DNA from: Halanaerobiales bacterium
Lineage (GTDB): Bacteria > Bacillota > Halanaerobiia > Halanaerobiales > DTU029
Direction of reading: 5' to 3'
DNA: 64,000 bases
Assembly (NCBI GenBank): GCA_029981855.1
Contig: JARRCS010000001.1
Coordinates: 1 to 64,000, forward strand
The position numbers and the translations under genes were made by a program. Positions 24,368 to 33,570 of the stretch are shown piece by piece; position 1 is the first letter of the stretch, and each line of letters starts with the position of its first letter. The notes under the pieces are model-generated. The model did not search any database, was not told the origin of the DNA, and saw only the letters and a program-made list of their open reading frames with translations.

Positions 24368-25744
24368 TTGCAGAAAAAACATATCCATTTGATTGGAATC
24401 GGTGGAATATCTATGAGCGGTATTGCAGAAATATTGTTAAAACACGGTTACCGGGTGAGCGGTTCGGACCTGAAGGACTCTCATCTGCTTGAACGGCTCC
24501 GGGCAAAAGGGGCGGAGATAAGTATAGGCCATGCCGCCGATAATGTTCAGGGGGCTGACCTGGTAGTTGTCTCTAATGCTATTCCTGATAAAAACCCGGA
24601 ACTTCGTTATGCCAGAGAGAGGGATATTCCCGTTTTAAAACGGGCTGAAATGATAGCAAGATTCATGAAGAATAAAAAGGGTATTGCCATTTCAGGTACC
24701 CATGGTAAAACCACTACTACTTCCATGATAGCTACTATCCTGAAAAAGGGTGGTCTTGACCCTACCATTTTGGTAGGCGGTGAGTTAGATATTATCGGGG
24801 GAAATGCCTATTTCGGTAAGGGGGAGTACCTCATTACCGAAGCAGATGAGAGTGATGGTTCATTTCTCTATTATAATCCCCGGATAGTAGTGGTTACAAA
24901 TATCGAACTCGATCACCATGATTATTATGATTCAACAGATAAGCTATTAAATACCTTCAAAAGATTTATTAAAAATATCCCTGAGGATGGCAGGGCTATC
25001 CTTAATGCAGAAGATAATACTTTAATCAACCTGGTAAATAAAGATGACCCCAGGGTTTTTACATATGGATTAAATAAAGGAAGCTTAAGGGCGACTAAAA
25101 TAAAGCTCCTCCCCTTTGGCAGTTATTATACTCTACTCTATAATAACCGTGAATTGGGAGAGGTCAATTTACAGGTTCCGGGCAAGCATAATATTTCCAA
25201 TTCACTGGCAGCGATTGCTGTTGCTATGTTTGCCGGTTTGAGTTATACTAATATTAAAGAGGCTTTAGAGGAATATACCGGAGCACACAGGCGCTTTGAA
25301 AAGAAGGGATTAATCGGTAATATTCTGATAGTTGATGATTATGCCCATCATCCTACCGAGATCAAAGCGACTTTGAAAGCTGCCCGGAATACGGGTTATG
25401 AGAGGCTAATAACTGTCTTTCAACCCCACCGGTTTACCAGGACCAAGTTCCTTTTAAAGGAATTCAGCGAATCCTTTGATCTGGTAGATCACCTGATTAT
25501 CACAGATATATATGGTGCGGGCGAAAACCCCATACCCGGGGTGAAGGCAGAAAAACTGGCCAGGATGATCGCCAGGAAAGATAGAATTAAAGTTGATTTT
25601 ATAGCAGAGCTGGAAGATATTGTTACATATCTGGAGAAGATAATTAAACCTAAAGATCTGGTGCTAACTCTGGGAGCAGGAGATGTTTATAGAGTTGGAG
25701 AATTACTATTTGAAAGGATGAAAAAACACAGGGAGATGGCCTGA
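24368..25744 (+). CDS. murC: UDP-MurNAc:L-alanine ligase MurC
   Basis: 458 residues. The N-terminal HLIGIGGISMSGIAEIL, the ATP loop ISGTHGKTTTTSM, TEADESDGSFL, NIELDHHDYYD, VDDYAHHPTEI and FQPHRFTRTK are all MurC blocks. It adds L-Ala to UDP-MurNAc, the first peptide step. TTG start behind AAAGGGGGGATAAGA. Many clusters have murB next; here ftsQ follows directly, so UDP-GlcNAc-enolpyruvate reductase must be encoded elsewhere. Confidence 0.96.
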   Translation: MQKKHIHLIGIGGISMSGIAEILLKHGYRVSGSDLKDSHLLERLRAKGAEISIGHAADNVQGADLVVVSNAIPDKNPELRYARERDIPVLKRAEMIARFMKNKKGIAISGTHGKTTTTSMIATILKKGGLDPTILVGGELDIIGGNAYFGKGEYLITEADESDGSFLYYNPRIVVVTNIELDHHDYYDSTDKLLNTFKRFIKNIPEDGRAILNAEDNTLINLVNKDDPRVFTYGLNKGSLRATKIKLLPFGSYYTLLYNNRELGEVNLQVPGKHNISNSLAAIAVAMFAGLSYTNIKEALEEYTGAHRRFEKKGLIGNILIVDDYAHHPTEIKATLKAARNTGYERLITVFQPHRFTRTKFLLKEFSESFDLVDHLIITDIYGAGENPIPGVKAEKLARMIARKDRIKVDFIAELEDIVTYLEKIIKPKDLVLTLGAGDVYRVGELLFERMKKHREMA

Positions 25745-25765
25745 CCGGGGGGAATTATACTGCAA

Positions 25766-26470
25766 ATGTCACAGGATAAACTTTTAGTCTACATAATAGC
25801 TTTTATCAGTCTTTTAGCCATCATATCTTTTCTCTCCTCACCCTATTTTCAGGTCCGTAATATATCGTATCAGGGCCTGGAAGCCTTAAAGAAGTCCGAA
25901 CTGGAAGAGATTCTTAAACCTTATTACCGTAGGAATATTTTGTTAATTGATAAATCAGAGGTTGGGGCCAGATTATTAAAATTAAGCTATATTAAAGAAG
26001 TTACCGTTATTAAAAATCTTCCCGATAAATTGGAAATAGTTATTGAAGAGAGAGTTCCCCTGGCCAAGATCAATAATAATGGTAAATATCTCGTATTTTC
26101 TGAGAAGGGTTATATATTAGAGAAAGGTTCTTTAAAAACAAGAAGCAGGGTACCGGAGATTCTCGGAACCGGATATTCTTTGTCCAATAACAGGGTTTTA
26201 TTTTCTCCCCTGCTGGAAGAGATTGTACAAGCCCTTAAGGAGATAAATAGAGAAACACGGGAGATGATAGCCTGTATTCAGGCGGGTAATGGAGAGATTA
26301 ATTTAGGACTGTATTCCCAGGTTCCTATCTATTTGGGATCTAGTAAAGACCTAGTAAAAAAATTCAGGATCCTGCAATCGGTGTTAACCAAGGTCAGGAA
26401 GGAAGATCTTAAGGTGGAGTATATTGACCTTTCAATCCTTCAGAAGCCGGTTATAAAGCTTGTAAAGTAG
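25766..26470 (+). CDS. ftsQ: cell division protein FtsQ/DivIB
   Basis: 234 residues: a short cytoplasmic start, one membrane helix (about 6-26), a POTRA domain (about 28-100: FQVRNISYQGLEALKKSEL, VTVIKNLPDKLEIVIEER) and the FtsQ beta domain. It scaffolds FtsL and the septal synthase. The GGGGGG ribosome binding site is 13 bases from ATG 25766, rather far. A CTG two codons upstream gives better spacing and could be the true start. Confidence 0.88.
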   Translation: MSQDKLLVYIIAFISLLAIISFLSSPYFQVRNISYQGLEALKKSELEEILKPYYRRNILLIDKSEVGARLLKLSYIKEVTVIKNLPDKLEIVIEERVPLAKINNNGKYLVFSEKGYILEKGSLKTRSRVPEILGTGYSLSNNRVLFSPLLEEIVQALKEINRETREMIACIQAGNGEINLGLYSQVPIYLGSSKDLVKKFRILQSVLTKVRKEDLKVEYIDLSILQKPVIKLVK

Positions 26471-26490
26471 CTGTGTAAAGGTTTCAGTGC

Positions 26491-26545
26491 TGCCGGAATT
26501 TAATTTATGTTATTCAAAATAACATAAATTCCTTGGCATTGAAAA
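26491..26545 (+). repeat. family-2 hairpin copy with perfect 13-bp stem
   Basis: AATTTATGTTATT (26502-26514) and AATAACATAAATT (26518-26530) form a perfect 13-bp stem with a 3-base loop. CCGGAATT precedes it and TTGGCATTG follows, as in the family-2 copy at 45969. It lies between ftsQ and ftsA without a T-tract. Confidence 0.55.
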
Positions 26546-26611
26546 AAGGAATTTAGGTATTAATGTTGAATTAAGTCTTTAAAGTTATTCTTCGGGGAGG
26601 AGGTAAAATTT

Positions 26612-27880
26612 GTGAATGGTCGCAGGGTAATAACCGGAATAGATATAGGTACGACAAAGATTTGCGCTATTATAGCAGAGATAACTCCGGAGAACAGCGC
26701 AGAGATTATCGGGATTGGTCTCTCCCCTTCACATGGTTTAAGAAAAGGGATTGTAGTAGATATTGATAAAACAAGTAAAGCAATCAGGGAAGCTTGTGAA
26801 AAGGCCGAAAGAATGGCAGGAGTAAAGATTAATTCTGCTTATGTAGGTATTGCCGGTTCACATATATCATCTTTAAATAGCCATGGTGTTGTTGCTGTTA
26901 CAGGGGAAGAAAAAGAGATTAAAGAGAGTGATATCCAGCGGGTAATGGAAGCTGCCAAGATAATTCCCCTTTCAGCAGAAGAAGAGATCATCCATGTTCT
27001 GGCCCGGGAGTTTATTGTAGATGGTTGTACCGGGATTAAAGATCCTTTAGGAATGTCAGGAGTCAGGTTGGAGGTAGAAACCCATATAGTAACCGGTTCC
27101 AGCACGTCAATTCAGAATCTGGTCAAGAGTGTTTTAAGGGCAGGACTGGATGTTGATGATATTGTTCTTGAACCTCTTGCCTCCAGCGAGTCGGTTTTGA
27201 CTGAAGATGAAAAGGAACTGGGAATTGCTCTGGTTGATATGGGGGGCGGAACTACAGATATAATCGTTTTTCAGGATGGCAGTATTGCCTATACATCTGT
27301 TTTGCCGGTAGGGGGAAACCATGTTAGCAATGATATAGCGGTTGGTTTAAGAACCCCTATCAGGGAGGCAGAAAAGATCAAGATTGAAAGCGGTTGTGCC
27401 ATTGCCGGTCTGGTAGATGAAAATGAATATATTGATGTGGTCTCTGCCAGCGGAAAGAAAAAGGAAAAGGTTCCGCGAAAGATCCTCTGTGAGGTGATAG
27501 AGCCCAGAATGCAGGAAATCTTCAACCTGGTTAAAAAAGAACTTGATCAGGTGGGCCCCCGGGATCTTACTCCTGCAGGCATCGTTTTGACCGGCGGAGC
27601 GTCCCTATTAGCCGGTGCTGATGAGCTGGCGTCCCGGGTAATTGCCTTACCCGTGCGACTGGGTGAGCCTGAACATATTACCGGGTTAACCGGTGTTATT
27701 GATAACCCTGTCTATATTCAGAAAGGGGATAATGTACCAAAGGCAATTTTTTCAACCGCCGTTGGTCTGGTGGAGTACGGAATCAAATACCATAAAAGAG
27801 AGGTTAAATCTAATCAGGGTAATGAACTGGTCAGTGACTTTTTTTCTAAACTTAAAAACTGGTTAAGTGACTTTTTTTGA
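26612..27880 (+). CDS. ftsA: cell division protein FtsA
   Basis: 422 residues, actin fold. The phosphate loops ITGIDIGTTKICAII and LVDMGGGTTDIIVF and the adenosine loop VLTGGASLLAGADEL are clear. The inserted 1C domain lies around 85-160. The C-terminus (FFSKLKNWLSDFF) is an amphipathic helix of the kind that tethers FtsA to the membrane. It anchors and regulates the FtsZ ring. GTG start behind GGGGAGGAGG. Confidence 0.95.
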   Translation: MNGRRVITGIDIGTTKICAIIAEITPENSAEIIGIGLSPSHGLRKGIVVDIDKTSKAIREACEKAERMAGVKINSAYVGIAGSHISSLNSHGVVAVTGEEKEIKESDIQRVMEAAKIIPLSAEEEIIHVLAREFIVDGCTGIKDPLGMSGVRLEVETHIVTGSSTSIQNLVKSVLRAGLDVDDIVLEPLASSESVLTEDEKELGIALVDMGGGTTDIIVFQDGSIAYTSVLPVGGNHVSNDIAVGLRTPIREAEKIKIESGCAIAGLVDENEYIDVVSASGKKKEKVPRKILCEVIEPRMQEIFNLVKKELDQVGPRDLTPAGIVLTGGASLLAGADELASRVIALPVRLGEPEHITGLTGVIDNPVYIQKGDNVPKAIFSTAVGLVEYGIKYHKREVKSNQGNELVSDFFSKLKNWLSDFF

Positions 27881-27916
27881 TATACATATTACTTGTTTTC
27901 AGGGGGAGGTAAAAAA

Positions 27917-28990
27917 TTGTTTGATATCGGTACTGAAATTGAACAATTTGCAAATATCAAGGTTGTAGGTGTTGGCGGCGGTGGAAGTAATGCCGTTAAT
28001 AGAATGATTGAAGAAGGGTTAGATGGTGTTGAATTTATAGCCATTAATACCGATGCCCAGGCATTATTATCCTCAAAAGCCGGCATGACCATCAGAATCG
28101 GCGAAAAGATTACCCGCGGTCTTGGTGCAGGTTCTAACCCCGCTATCGGAGAAGAGGCTGCAGAAGAGAGCCGGGAAGAGATAGCTAAGGCTCTTGAGGG
28201 GGCTGATATGGTATTTATTACCGCCGGTATGGGTGGAGGTACCGGAACGGGTGCGACCCCGATTGTGGCAGAAATTGCCAAAAACCTTGGTGCCTTAACT
28301 GTTGGTGTTGTCACTAAACCCTTTACGGTTGAAGGCCGTAAAAGGATGGAAAAGGCCGAAAAGGGAATTGAAAATCTCAAGGCCAAGGTTGATACCTTAA
28401 TTATTATTCCCAATGACCGCTTACTTCAGGTTGCAGAGAAGCAGACTAGCCTTGTAGAGGCCTTTAAATTAGCTGATGATGTTCTGAGGCAGGGAGTACA
28501 GGGGATATCTGATTTAATAACCATCACCGGAATTATAAATCTGGATTTTGCTGATGTAAAAACTATTATGACTGATGCTGGTTCAGCCTTAATGGGCATT
28601 GGTCGGGCAAAGGGCGAAAACCGGGCTACTGAAGCGGCAAAACTGGCTATTGCCTCGCCCCTACTAGAGGCTTCTATTGAAGGTGCTAAAGGGGTATTAT
28701 TAAATATTACCGGAGGTATGAACCTGGGTATCCATGAAGCAAATGAAGCTGCCAGAGTTATTCAGGAAGTTGCTGATCCTGATGCTAATATTATTCTGGG
28801 GGCGGTTATTGATGAGTCCTTTGATGAGGAGGTACAGGTTACCGTAATTGCCACCGGGTTTGATGCAAAAGTAGCTGTAGAAGAGAAGACCGAAGAGAAA
28901 GAAGCGAATTTTGAGGATGATTTTAATATCGAAGGCTTTTCAGGAGAAGACTTAGACATACCAGCCTTTTTAAGGAGACAGAGAGGCTAG
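27917..28990 (+). CDS. ftsZ: cell division protein FtsZ
   Basis: 357 residues from TTG 27917, set by AGGGGGAGG; an upstream start at 27893 would include the ribosome binding site. Tubulin-like GTPase: [15 protein letters not shown], the signature [16 protein letters not shown], and the T7-loop region [12 protein letters not shown] short acidic linker leads to the conserved C-terminal peptide [13 protein letters not shown], which binds FtsA and other partners. Last gene of the cluster; a terminator follows. Confidence 0.97.
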   Translation: MFDIGTEIEQFANIKVVGVGGGGSNAVNRMIEEGLDGVEFIAINTDAQALLSSKAGMTIRIGEKITRGLGAGSNPAIGEEAAEESREEIAKALEGADMVFITAGMGGGTGTGATPIVAEIAKNLGALTVGVVTKPFTVEGRKRMEKAEKGIENLKAKVDTLIIIPNDRLLQVAEKQTSLVEAFKLADDVLRQGVQGISDLITITGIINLDFADVKTIMTDAGSALMGIGRAKGENRATEAAKLAIASPLLEASIEGAKGVLLNITGGMNLGIHEANEAARVIQEVADPDANIILGAVIDESFDEEVQVTVIATGFDAKVAVEEKTEEKEANFEDDFNIEGFSGEDLDIPAFLRRQRG

Positions 28991-29005
28991 CTAAAGAAAA
29001 TATTG

Positions 29006-29034
29006 CTCGATACCCAAAGGGTGTCGAGTTTTTT
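29006..29034 (+). terminator. Rho-independent terminator after ftsZ
   Basis: CTCGATACCC (29006-29015) pairs with GGGTGTCGAG (29019-29028; one G-U pair), loop AAA, then six T. It ends the mra-fts cluster. Confidence 0.9.
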
Positions 29035-29084
29035 AACACCTCTTACTGGAAATTAAAGGAAAATACATTAAAAAAACCCTTTTT

Positions 29085-29243
29085 TAAACTGCGAATAGAT
29101 GTTGAAGATATGTTTAGCGACGCATTCGATGCGCTAGGCAGCAATCTTAATGTAATCTAATGGGAATGCCATGTGGTAAAACCATCTATGTGGAACTAAA
29201 AAGAAGATTTCTGCAATCGAAAACATCTATTTGCAGTTCTTTA
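29085..29243 (-). repeat. MITE-like repeat, family 1, full copy
   Basis: Both terminal inverted repeats are present: AAACTGCGAATAGATGTT (29087-29104) and AACATCTATTTGCAGTT (29222-29238). The interior CGACGCATTCGATGCG near 29119 is the reverse complement of the interior of the copies at 32526 and 42500, so this copy lies inverted to them. It is about 155 bases with no real coding capacity. It fills most of the gap from 28991 to 29310 together with the terminator. Confidence 0.7.
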
Positions 29244-29310
29244 AAAAATCAGGAATATTTTCTTCTTTCTTTACATATATATCTTATAAGGCTGATTGTG
29301 GGGGTAGAAG

Positions 29311-30210
29311 ATGATCATCTATGCCGATATCACTTTTCTTAACAATTTCCTCATGACCCTGGCAATTATCTGGGCCGTAGGTCATCTCCTGGAATATAAT
29401 TACCTCTGGTGGAGGTTAATTTTATCAGCCTTACTTGGTACAATCTATACCTTTATTGTTTTGTTTTTGCAGTTTTACATTTTTTCAGGTTTTCTTAAAA
29501 TATTACTCCAGATTACCTTAAATATTTTTACAGCACTATTAATGATTAGAGTTGCCTTTATAAAAATTAACAGAAAGGAGTTCTGGAAGGGAGTCGCCTA
29601 TTTATATCTAATTAGCTTTATAACTATCGGCACAATCCTTTCTATCTTCTATATTTATGGAGGTACACCCTTTAAGACAGGGGGCGAGTGGCTATTTATT
29701 TTTCTGGGGCTCTTTGTATTAATAATAATTGGCAAGTACGGCTGGAGGTTATTGCAAAATTACGTAACCCCGGATCAATTCTATCTGCCGGTGAAGATTA
29801 TCTTTAATAACAGGGAGGTTGAATTAACAGGTTTAATCGACACGGGTAATAGCTTAACAGATCCCTTAACAAAGGTACCGGTAATTGTGGTTTACTTACA
29901 AGATATAGCCCCGCTTTTTACTAAAGAACTTCAGGAACAATTATTGGCGATAAAGAGAGAGGACCTTGAGTTGCTCAATATTTTTAATAATTTTGGGTTG
30001 GGAAGTAGAGTAAGAATTTTGCCTTTTTCCGGTTTAGGACAAGAGCACGGTATTCTGGTGGGTTTCAGGCCGGATATGGTTATAATTAATTATAAGGATA
30101 AGATAATTAAGACTAGTAGAATTATCATGGCTTTGAATAAGCATAAACTTGATGAAAAGGGTGAATATCAAATCTTAGTTCACCCGCAGACAATTAAACT
30201 ACAGGTGTAG
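29311..30210 (+). CDS. spoIIGA: pro-sigma-E processing protease SpoIIGA
   Basis: 299 residues. The N-terminal half has five membrane helices (about 8-148). The C-terminal half is a cytoplasmic aspartic-protease-like domain with [13 protein letters not shown] near residue 178; the Asp is the catalytic candidate. In sporulating Bacillota this membrane protein sits in the septum on the mother-cell side, is triggered by secreted SpoIIR, and cleaves pro-sigma-E. SigE follows 16 bases downstream, the universal arrangement. ATG 29311 behind GTGGGGGTAGAAG. Confidence 0.93.
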   Translation: MIIYADITFLNNFLMTLAIIWAVGHLLEYNYLWWRLILSALLGTIYTFIVLFLQFYIFSGFLKILLQITLNIFTALLMIRVAFIKINRKEFWKGVAYLYLISFITIGTILSIFYIYGGTPFKTGGEWLFIFLGLFVLIIIGKYGWRLLQNYVTPDQFYLPVKIIFNNREVELTGLIDTGNSLTDPLTKVPVIVVYLQDIAPLFTKELQEQLLAIKREDLELLNIFNNFGLGSRVRILPFSGLGQEHGILVGFRPDMVIINYKDKIIKTSRIIMALNKHKLDEKGEYQILVHPQTIKLQV

Positions 30211-30226
30211 GAAGGAGTGGGAACCA

Positions 30227-30964
30227 TTGATTATGGGATTATATTTTTTCTTAAAGTTTAAGGTTCAGCTGCTCTGGATCAGGCTGCTGCAAAGGCTCGG
30301 TTTATACCTGTCGCCCGTTTATTACCTCGGCAGTAGTGAGACCCTACCACCTCCATTGGAAGAGGAGGAGGAGTATTACCTGCTGGAAAGACTGGGAGAA
30401 GGAGATGAAGATGTCAAGCAGCTCTTAATTGAACATAACTTACGTCTGGTAGTATATATTGCCAGGAAGTTTAATAATACCGGAATTGATATAGAGGATT
30501 TAGTGTCGATCGGTACAATCGGGTTAATTAAGGCAGTAAGGACCTTTGATGTCAATAAAAATATTAAGCTGGCAACCTATGCCTCAAGGTGTATTGAGAA
30601 CGAAATCTTAATGCACCTCCGGAAGAATAATAAAAAACGCTCGGAGATTTCTTTCGATGATCCCTTGAATATAGACTGGGATGGAAACGAATTAAAGCTT
30701 TCTGATATAATGGGAACCGATGGTGATATAATCTACAAGAATATAGAGGAAGAGGTTAACCGCCAGTTATTAAAAGATGCCATGAATACCCTGACAAAGA
30801 GGGAGAGAAAGATACTGATCTTGAGATTCGGTTTGTTAACTTCAGGCAGGACCAAAACCCAGAAGGATGTGGCTGATCTTCTGGGTATTTCCCAGTCATA
30901 TATTTCACGGCTGGAAAAGAGGATAATTAAAAAACTCAAGAGAGAGGTTGCTAAGATGATTTGA
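30227..30964 (+). CDS. sigE: RNA polymerase sporulation sigma factor SigE (pro-form)
   Basis: 245 residues. The N-terminal pro-sequence (about 1-30, amphipathic/hydrophobic: [13 protein letters not shown]) is followed by the cleavage region [13 protein letters not shown]. Sigma-70 region 2 ([41 protein letters not shown]) and region 4 (TLTKREKIL-type, here [34 protein letters not shown]) are complete. The mother-cell sigma factor, inactive until SpoIIGA removes the pro-sequence. TTG start with GGAAGGAG upstream; an ATG two codons later is an alternative. Confidence 0.96.
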   Translation: MIMGLYFFLKFKVQLLWIRLLQRLGLYLSPVYYLGSSETLPPPLEEEEEYYLLERLGEGDEDVKQLLIEHNLRLVVYIARKFNNTGIDIEDLVSIGTIGLIKAVRTFDVNKNIKLATYASRCIENEILMHLRKNNKKRSEISFDDPLNIDWDGNELKLSDIMGTDGDIIYKNIEEEVNRQLLKDAMNTLTKRERKILILRFGLLTSGRTKTQKDVADLLGISQSYISRLEKRIIKKLKREVAKMI

Positions 30965-30987
30965 GGGGTAAAATCCCCTCTTTTTTT
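30963..30987 (+). terminator. Rho-independent terminator after sigE
   Basis: GAGGGG-TAAAAT-CCCCTC followed by seven T, overlapping the sigE stop codon. It separates the spoIIGA-sigE unit from sigG. Confidence 0.85.
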
Positions 30988-31016
30988 ATGCCCTCCGTTT
31001 TTTCCTTATATTACAT

Positions 31017-31045
31017 GTATAAATAAAATTTGGCTGGCAATAATG
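31017..31045 (+). promoter_or_regulatory. sigma-F/sigma-G-type promoter ahead of sigG
   Basis: GTATA (31017-31021) fits the -35 consensus GYATR. GGCAATAATG (31036-31045) fits every position of the -10 consensus GGNNANAHTR. The spacer is 14 bases, one or two shorter than usual. In B. subtilis sigG is first transcribed by sigma-F, so both place and type are right. Confidence 0.6.
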
Positions 31046-31082
31046 TAAATAGAATAATTTCCATTTAGTGGGGGGATTGAGA

Positions 31083-31865
31083 TTGGGAAATAAGGTAGAG
31101 ATTAGTGGAGTAAATACCTCAGAGTTACCGGTTCTATCAAATAAAGAGATGAGAAAACTGTTTAAAGAAATGCAGAACGGTAATGAAGAGGCTAGAAATA
31201 AGATAGTAAATGGAAATTTAAGACTGGTATTAAGTGTTATCCAGCGCTTTAACAATAGAGGGGAGAATGTTGATGATCTCTTTCAGGTAGGTTGTATAGG
31301 TTTGATGAAGGCAATCGATAATTTTGATTTAAGCCAGAATGTCAGGTTCTCTACCTATGCAGTCCCGATGATAATTGGTGAGATTAGACGGTATCTTAGA
31401 GATAATAACCCCATCAGGGTTAGCCGTTCTCTGCGAGATACAGCCTATAAAGCCTTACAAATAAAAGAGACTCTGAAAAATAAAAAGTCAAAGGAGCCCT
31501 CCATTGCCGAAATATCAAAGGAACTGGGAATCCCCAGATCAGAAATCATCTATGCCCTGGATGCTATACAGGATCCAATCTCCCTTTTTGAGCCGATTTA
31601 TCATGATGGGGGCGACCCTATTTTTGTTATGGATCAGATCAGTGATCAGAAGTCAGAGGATGAAAGCTGGTTGGAAGGTATAGCCGTCAGAGAGGCCTTG
31701 AGAAGATTGAATCACCGTGAAAAACTAATCCTTTCCTACAGGTTTTATGAGGGCAAGACCCAGATGGAGGTTGCCGATGAGATCGGCATTTCCCAGGCTC
31801 AGGTCTCCAGATTAGAAAAAGCTGCTTTACAACGTCTTAAGAGACATGTTAAGGAGGAGAGATAG
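31083..31865 (+). CDS. sigG: RNA polymerase sporulation sigma factor SigG
   Basis: 260 residues from TTG 31083, behind GGGGGGATTGAGA. The start GNKVEISGVNTSELPVLSN matches SigG. Region 2 is LRLVLSVIQRFNNRGENVDD with QVGCIGLMKAIDNFD, and region 4 ends EIGISQAQVSRLEK. The late forespore sigma factor. No pro-sequence; its activity is normally held back until engulfment. The stop codon abuts the spoIIR start, so both are one operon. Confidence 0.96.
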   Translation: MGNKVEISGVNTSELPVLSNKEMRKLFKEMQNGNEEARNKIVNGNLRLVLSVIQRFNNRGENVDDLFQVGCIGLMKAIDNFDLSQNVRFSTYAVPMIIGEIRRYLRDNNPIRVSRSLRDTAYKALQIKETLKNKKSKEPSIAEISKELGIPRSEIIYALDAIQDPISLFEPIYHDGGDPIFVMDQISDQKSEDESWLEGIAVREALRRLNHREKLILSYRFYEGKTQMEVADEIGISQAQVSRLEKAALQRLKRHVKEER

Positions 31866-32543
31866 ATGAAAAAGCTCAAAGTATTTCTTGGTTTAATTAT
31901 TCTCTCTATTATTTTATCCAGTTTGAATGCAAATAGTGCTATTGTTTTAAATAAAGCTGATGAATTAATCAACGCTTATAATAATAATAATTTAGTTAGG
32001 TTACATGTTGTAGCTAATAGCAATTCCCCCAAAGATCAATATCTTAAAAGGAAGGTCAGGGATGAGGTGGTTAGCTATATGGCCCATTATCCTGATAAAA
32101 ATGTCCTGCTCTCTGAACCAGAAAGGATTAAAGAACATATAGCAGGATTTTTAAAGAAAGAGGGAGTGGATTATCCGGTGGAGGTTAGTATCGGCAACTA
32201 CTATTTCCCAAAAAGGACCTATGACGACCTTACCCTCCCAGCCGGGGAGTACCGGGCCCTTAAAATAATATTAGGTAAGGGTCAGGGGGCGAACTGGTGG
32301 TGTGTTTTACTCCCACCTCTCTGTATTGAAAAAAATCCCTCGGAAAAGCAGAAGGTTGAGTTTAGGTTCAAGTTAGCTGACATACTGGGATATAAGAGTA
32401 AAATTGCCTTCAGCTATAAGTTATTTCCTGTTTTTCAGGAGGAGAGAGAAAAAAATAGTCTCAATCACCTGGCTTTTGAACTAAATCAGGAATTAAGTCA
32501 AGACGCTGAAAAGGGAATGGTTTATAGGGAAAACTACAAATAG
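31866..32543 (+). CDS. spoIIR: stage II sporulation protein R (SpoIIR)
   Basis: 225 residues. An N-terminal membrane/signal segment (about 4-22), LVRLHVVANSNSPKDQYLK, and the hallmark ANWWCVLLPPLCIE in the C-terminal half. SpoIIR is made in the forespore under sigma-F, exported into the space between the membranes, and switches on SpoIIGA. Here it starts on the base after the sigG stop, so a sigma-F promoter before sigG would also drive it. That gives a simple layout in which the signal gene, its target protease and both sigma factors lie within 3.3 kb. Confidence 0.93.
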   Translation: MKKLKVFLGLIILSIILSSLNANSAIVLNKADELINAYNNNNLVRLHVVANSNSPKDQYLKRKVRDEVVSYMAHYPDKNVLLSEPERIKEHIAGFLKKEGVDYPVEVSIGNYYFPKRTYDDLTLPAGEYRALKIILGKGQGANWWCVLLPPLCIEKNPSEKQKVEFRFKLADILGYKSKIAFSYKLFPVFQEEREKNSLNHLAFELNQELSQDAEKGMVYRENYK

Positions 32544-32650
32544 ATGTTTCCGATTGCAGAAACCTTCTTTTTTACTTGTGCAAGGATGGTTACTACACTA
32601 GAGCATCGAGGCCGTCGCTAAACATCTCTCCAACATCTATTTGTAGCAAT
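32526..32650 (+). repeat. MITE-like repeat, family 1, full copy
   Basis: The left end AACTACAAATAGATGTTTCC continues GATTGCAGAAAC. The interior GCATCGAGGCCGTCGC comes near 32603, and the right end is CCAACATCTATTTGTAG. It begins inside the last codons of spoIIR: the ACTACAAATAG at the spoIIR end supplies its final residues and stop codon. Confidence 0.65.
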
Positions 32651-32715
32651 TATTTTTAGGAATATTTTGCTGATATCCAAGAACATGACCTATTAGGTAT
32701 TGATAAATTGGACCG

Positions 32716-32745
32716 AAACGGGGATTGGAAACAATCCCCGTTTTT
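32716..32745 (+). terminator. Rho-independent terminator
   Basis: AAACGGGGATTG (32716-32727) pairs with CAATCCCCGTTT (32732-32743), then TT. It ends the sigG-spoIIR unit. Confidence 0.85.
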
Positions 32746-32803
32746 CACTTATTTAGGGCCTCCTACATATAATATGGAAGGTAAGGATAAAGGGGGTTAT
32801 AGC

Positions 32804-33055
32804 GTGTTGAAGAATTCTGAACTTAAAATAAAGGATGTTATTGACATCAACAGAGGGAAGAAATTAGGTTTTATCGATGATGTAGATATTGAACTTGATG
32901 AGGGAAGGATAAAGGCTTTTATCATTCCGGCTCATAATAATAGATTGCTCAGGTTTTTTTCCAAGAAACAGGATATCGTTATCGGCTGGGATGAGATTAA
33001 AAAGATTGGTGAAGATGTTATTCTGGTTGATCTAAAAGGCAATTTGCAAGTTTAA
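32804..33055 (+). CDS. YlmC/YmxH family PRC-barrel protein
   Basis: 83 residues. The pattern LKIKDVIDINRGKKLGFIDD, IELDEGRIKAFIIPA and DIVIGWDEIKKIGEDVILVDL is the small PRC-barrel (YlmC/YmxH) family, found in sporulating Bacillota. Several members are expressed in sporulation, but their molecular role is unclear. GTG 32804 is chosen over a start at 32708, because AAAGGGGG lies just before it and the upstream stretch contains the terminator of the previous operon. Confidence 0.8.
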   Translation: MLKNSELKIKDVIDINRGKKLGFIDDVDIELDEGRIKAFIIPAHNNRLLRFFSKKQDIVIGWDEIKKIGEDVILVDLKGNLQV

Positions 33056-33079
33056 AATTTTTCTAATCTATGATATACT
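33051..33079 (+). promoter_or_regulatory. candidate sigma-A promoter for nrdR
   Basis: TTTAAA (33051-33056), a 17-base spacer, and TATACT (33074-33079), 32 bases before the nrdR start. The -10 is good and the -35 modest. The -35 overlaps the end of the YlmC gene. Confidence 0.45.
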
Positions 33080-33111
33080 ATTGACAGAAATAGATTGAGG
33101 GGGTTCTCATA

Positions 33112-33567
33112 ATGAAGTGTCCCTATTGCCACCATCTGGAAAGCAAAGTGGTTGATTCGCGCTATACCGAAGGACATACCTGTATCCGGCGGCGCAGAGA
33201 GTGCCTGGACTGTGGTGAACGCTTTACAACCTATGAACGGATTGAGGATATACCACTGATGGTGGTTAAGAAGGACGGAAAGAGGGAGTTTTTTGATCGC
33301 AATAAACTGATGACAGGGTTACTGAAGGCCTGTGAGAAGCGCCCAATTTCTCAGGAAAAGCTGGACCGCTTTGTTGCAGATATTGAAAAGGAATTAAGGA
33401 ATAAGATGAAACAGGAAGTAAGTAGTTCCGAGATTGGCGAGCTGGTTATGCAAGGGTTAAAAGAGATAGATGAAGTTGCTTATGTCAGGTTTGCTTCGGT
33501 CTACCGGCAATTTAAGGATGTAAATAAATTTAAACAGGAGCTGGACCGTCTACTTAAGGAGGATTAG
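33112..33567 (+). CDS. nrdR: ribonucleotide reductase repressor NrdR
   Basis: 151 residues. The N-terminal zinc ribbon has C3-x2-C6 and C31-x2-C34 with the [17 protein letters not shown] block. An ATP-cone domain follows (about 47-137: [20 protein letters not shown]). NrdR senses ATP/dATP and represses nrd genes. Usual length. No nrd genes and no obvious NrdR box lie nearby; it is placed in the sporulation/ylm neighbourhood, as in many Bacillota. GAGGGGG ribosome binding site. Confidence 0.96.
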   Translation: MKCPYCHHLESKVVDSRYTEGHTCIRRRRECLDCGERFTTYERIEDIPLMVVKKDGKREFFDRNKLMTGLLKACEKRPISQEKLDRFVADIEKELRNKMKQEVSSSEIGELVMQGLKEIDEVAYVRFASVYRQFKDVNKFKQELDRLLKED

Positions 33568-33570
33568 TTT

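Noticed and set aside
27889-28413. 174-codon antisense frame in ftsZ
   Set aside because: Long only because of the codon pattern of the real gene. FtsZ is unambiguous on the plus strand.
29160-29342. 60-codon open frame before spoIIGA
   Set aside because: It lies largely inside a MITE-like repeat and overlaps the spoIIGA start. No ribosome binding site or protein-like pattern.
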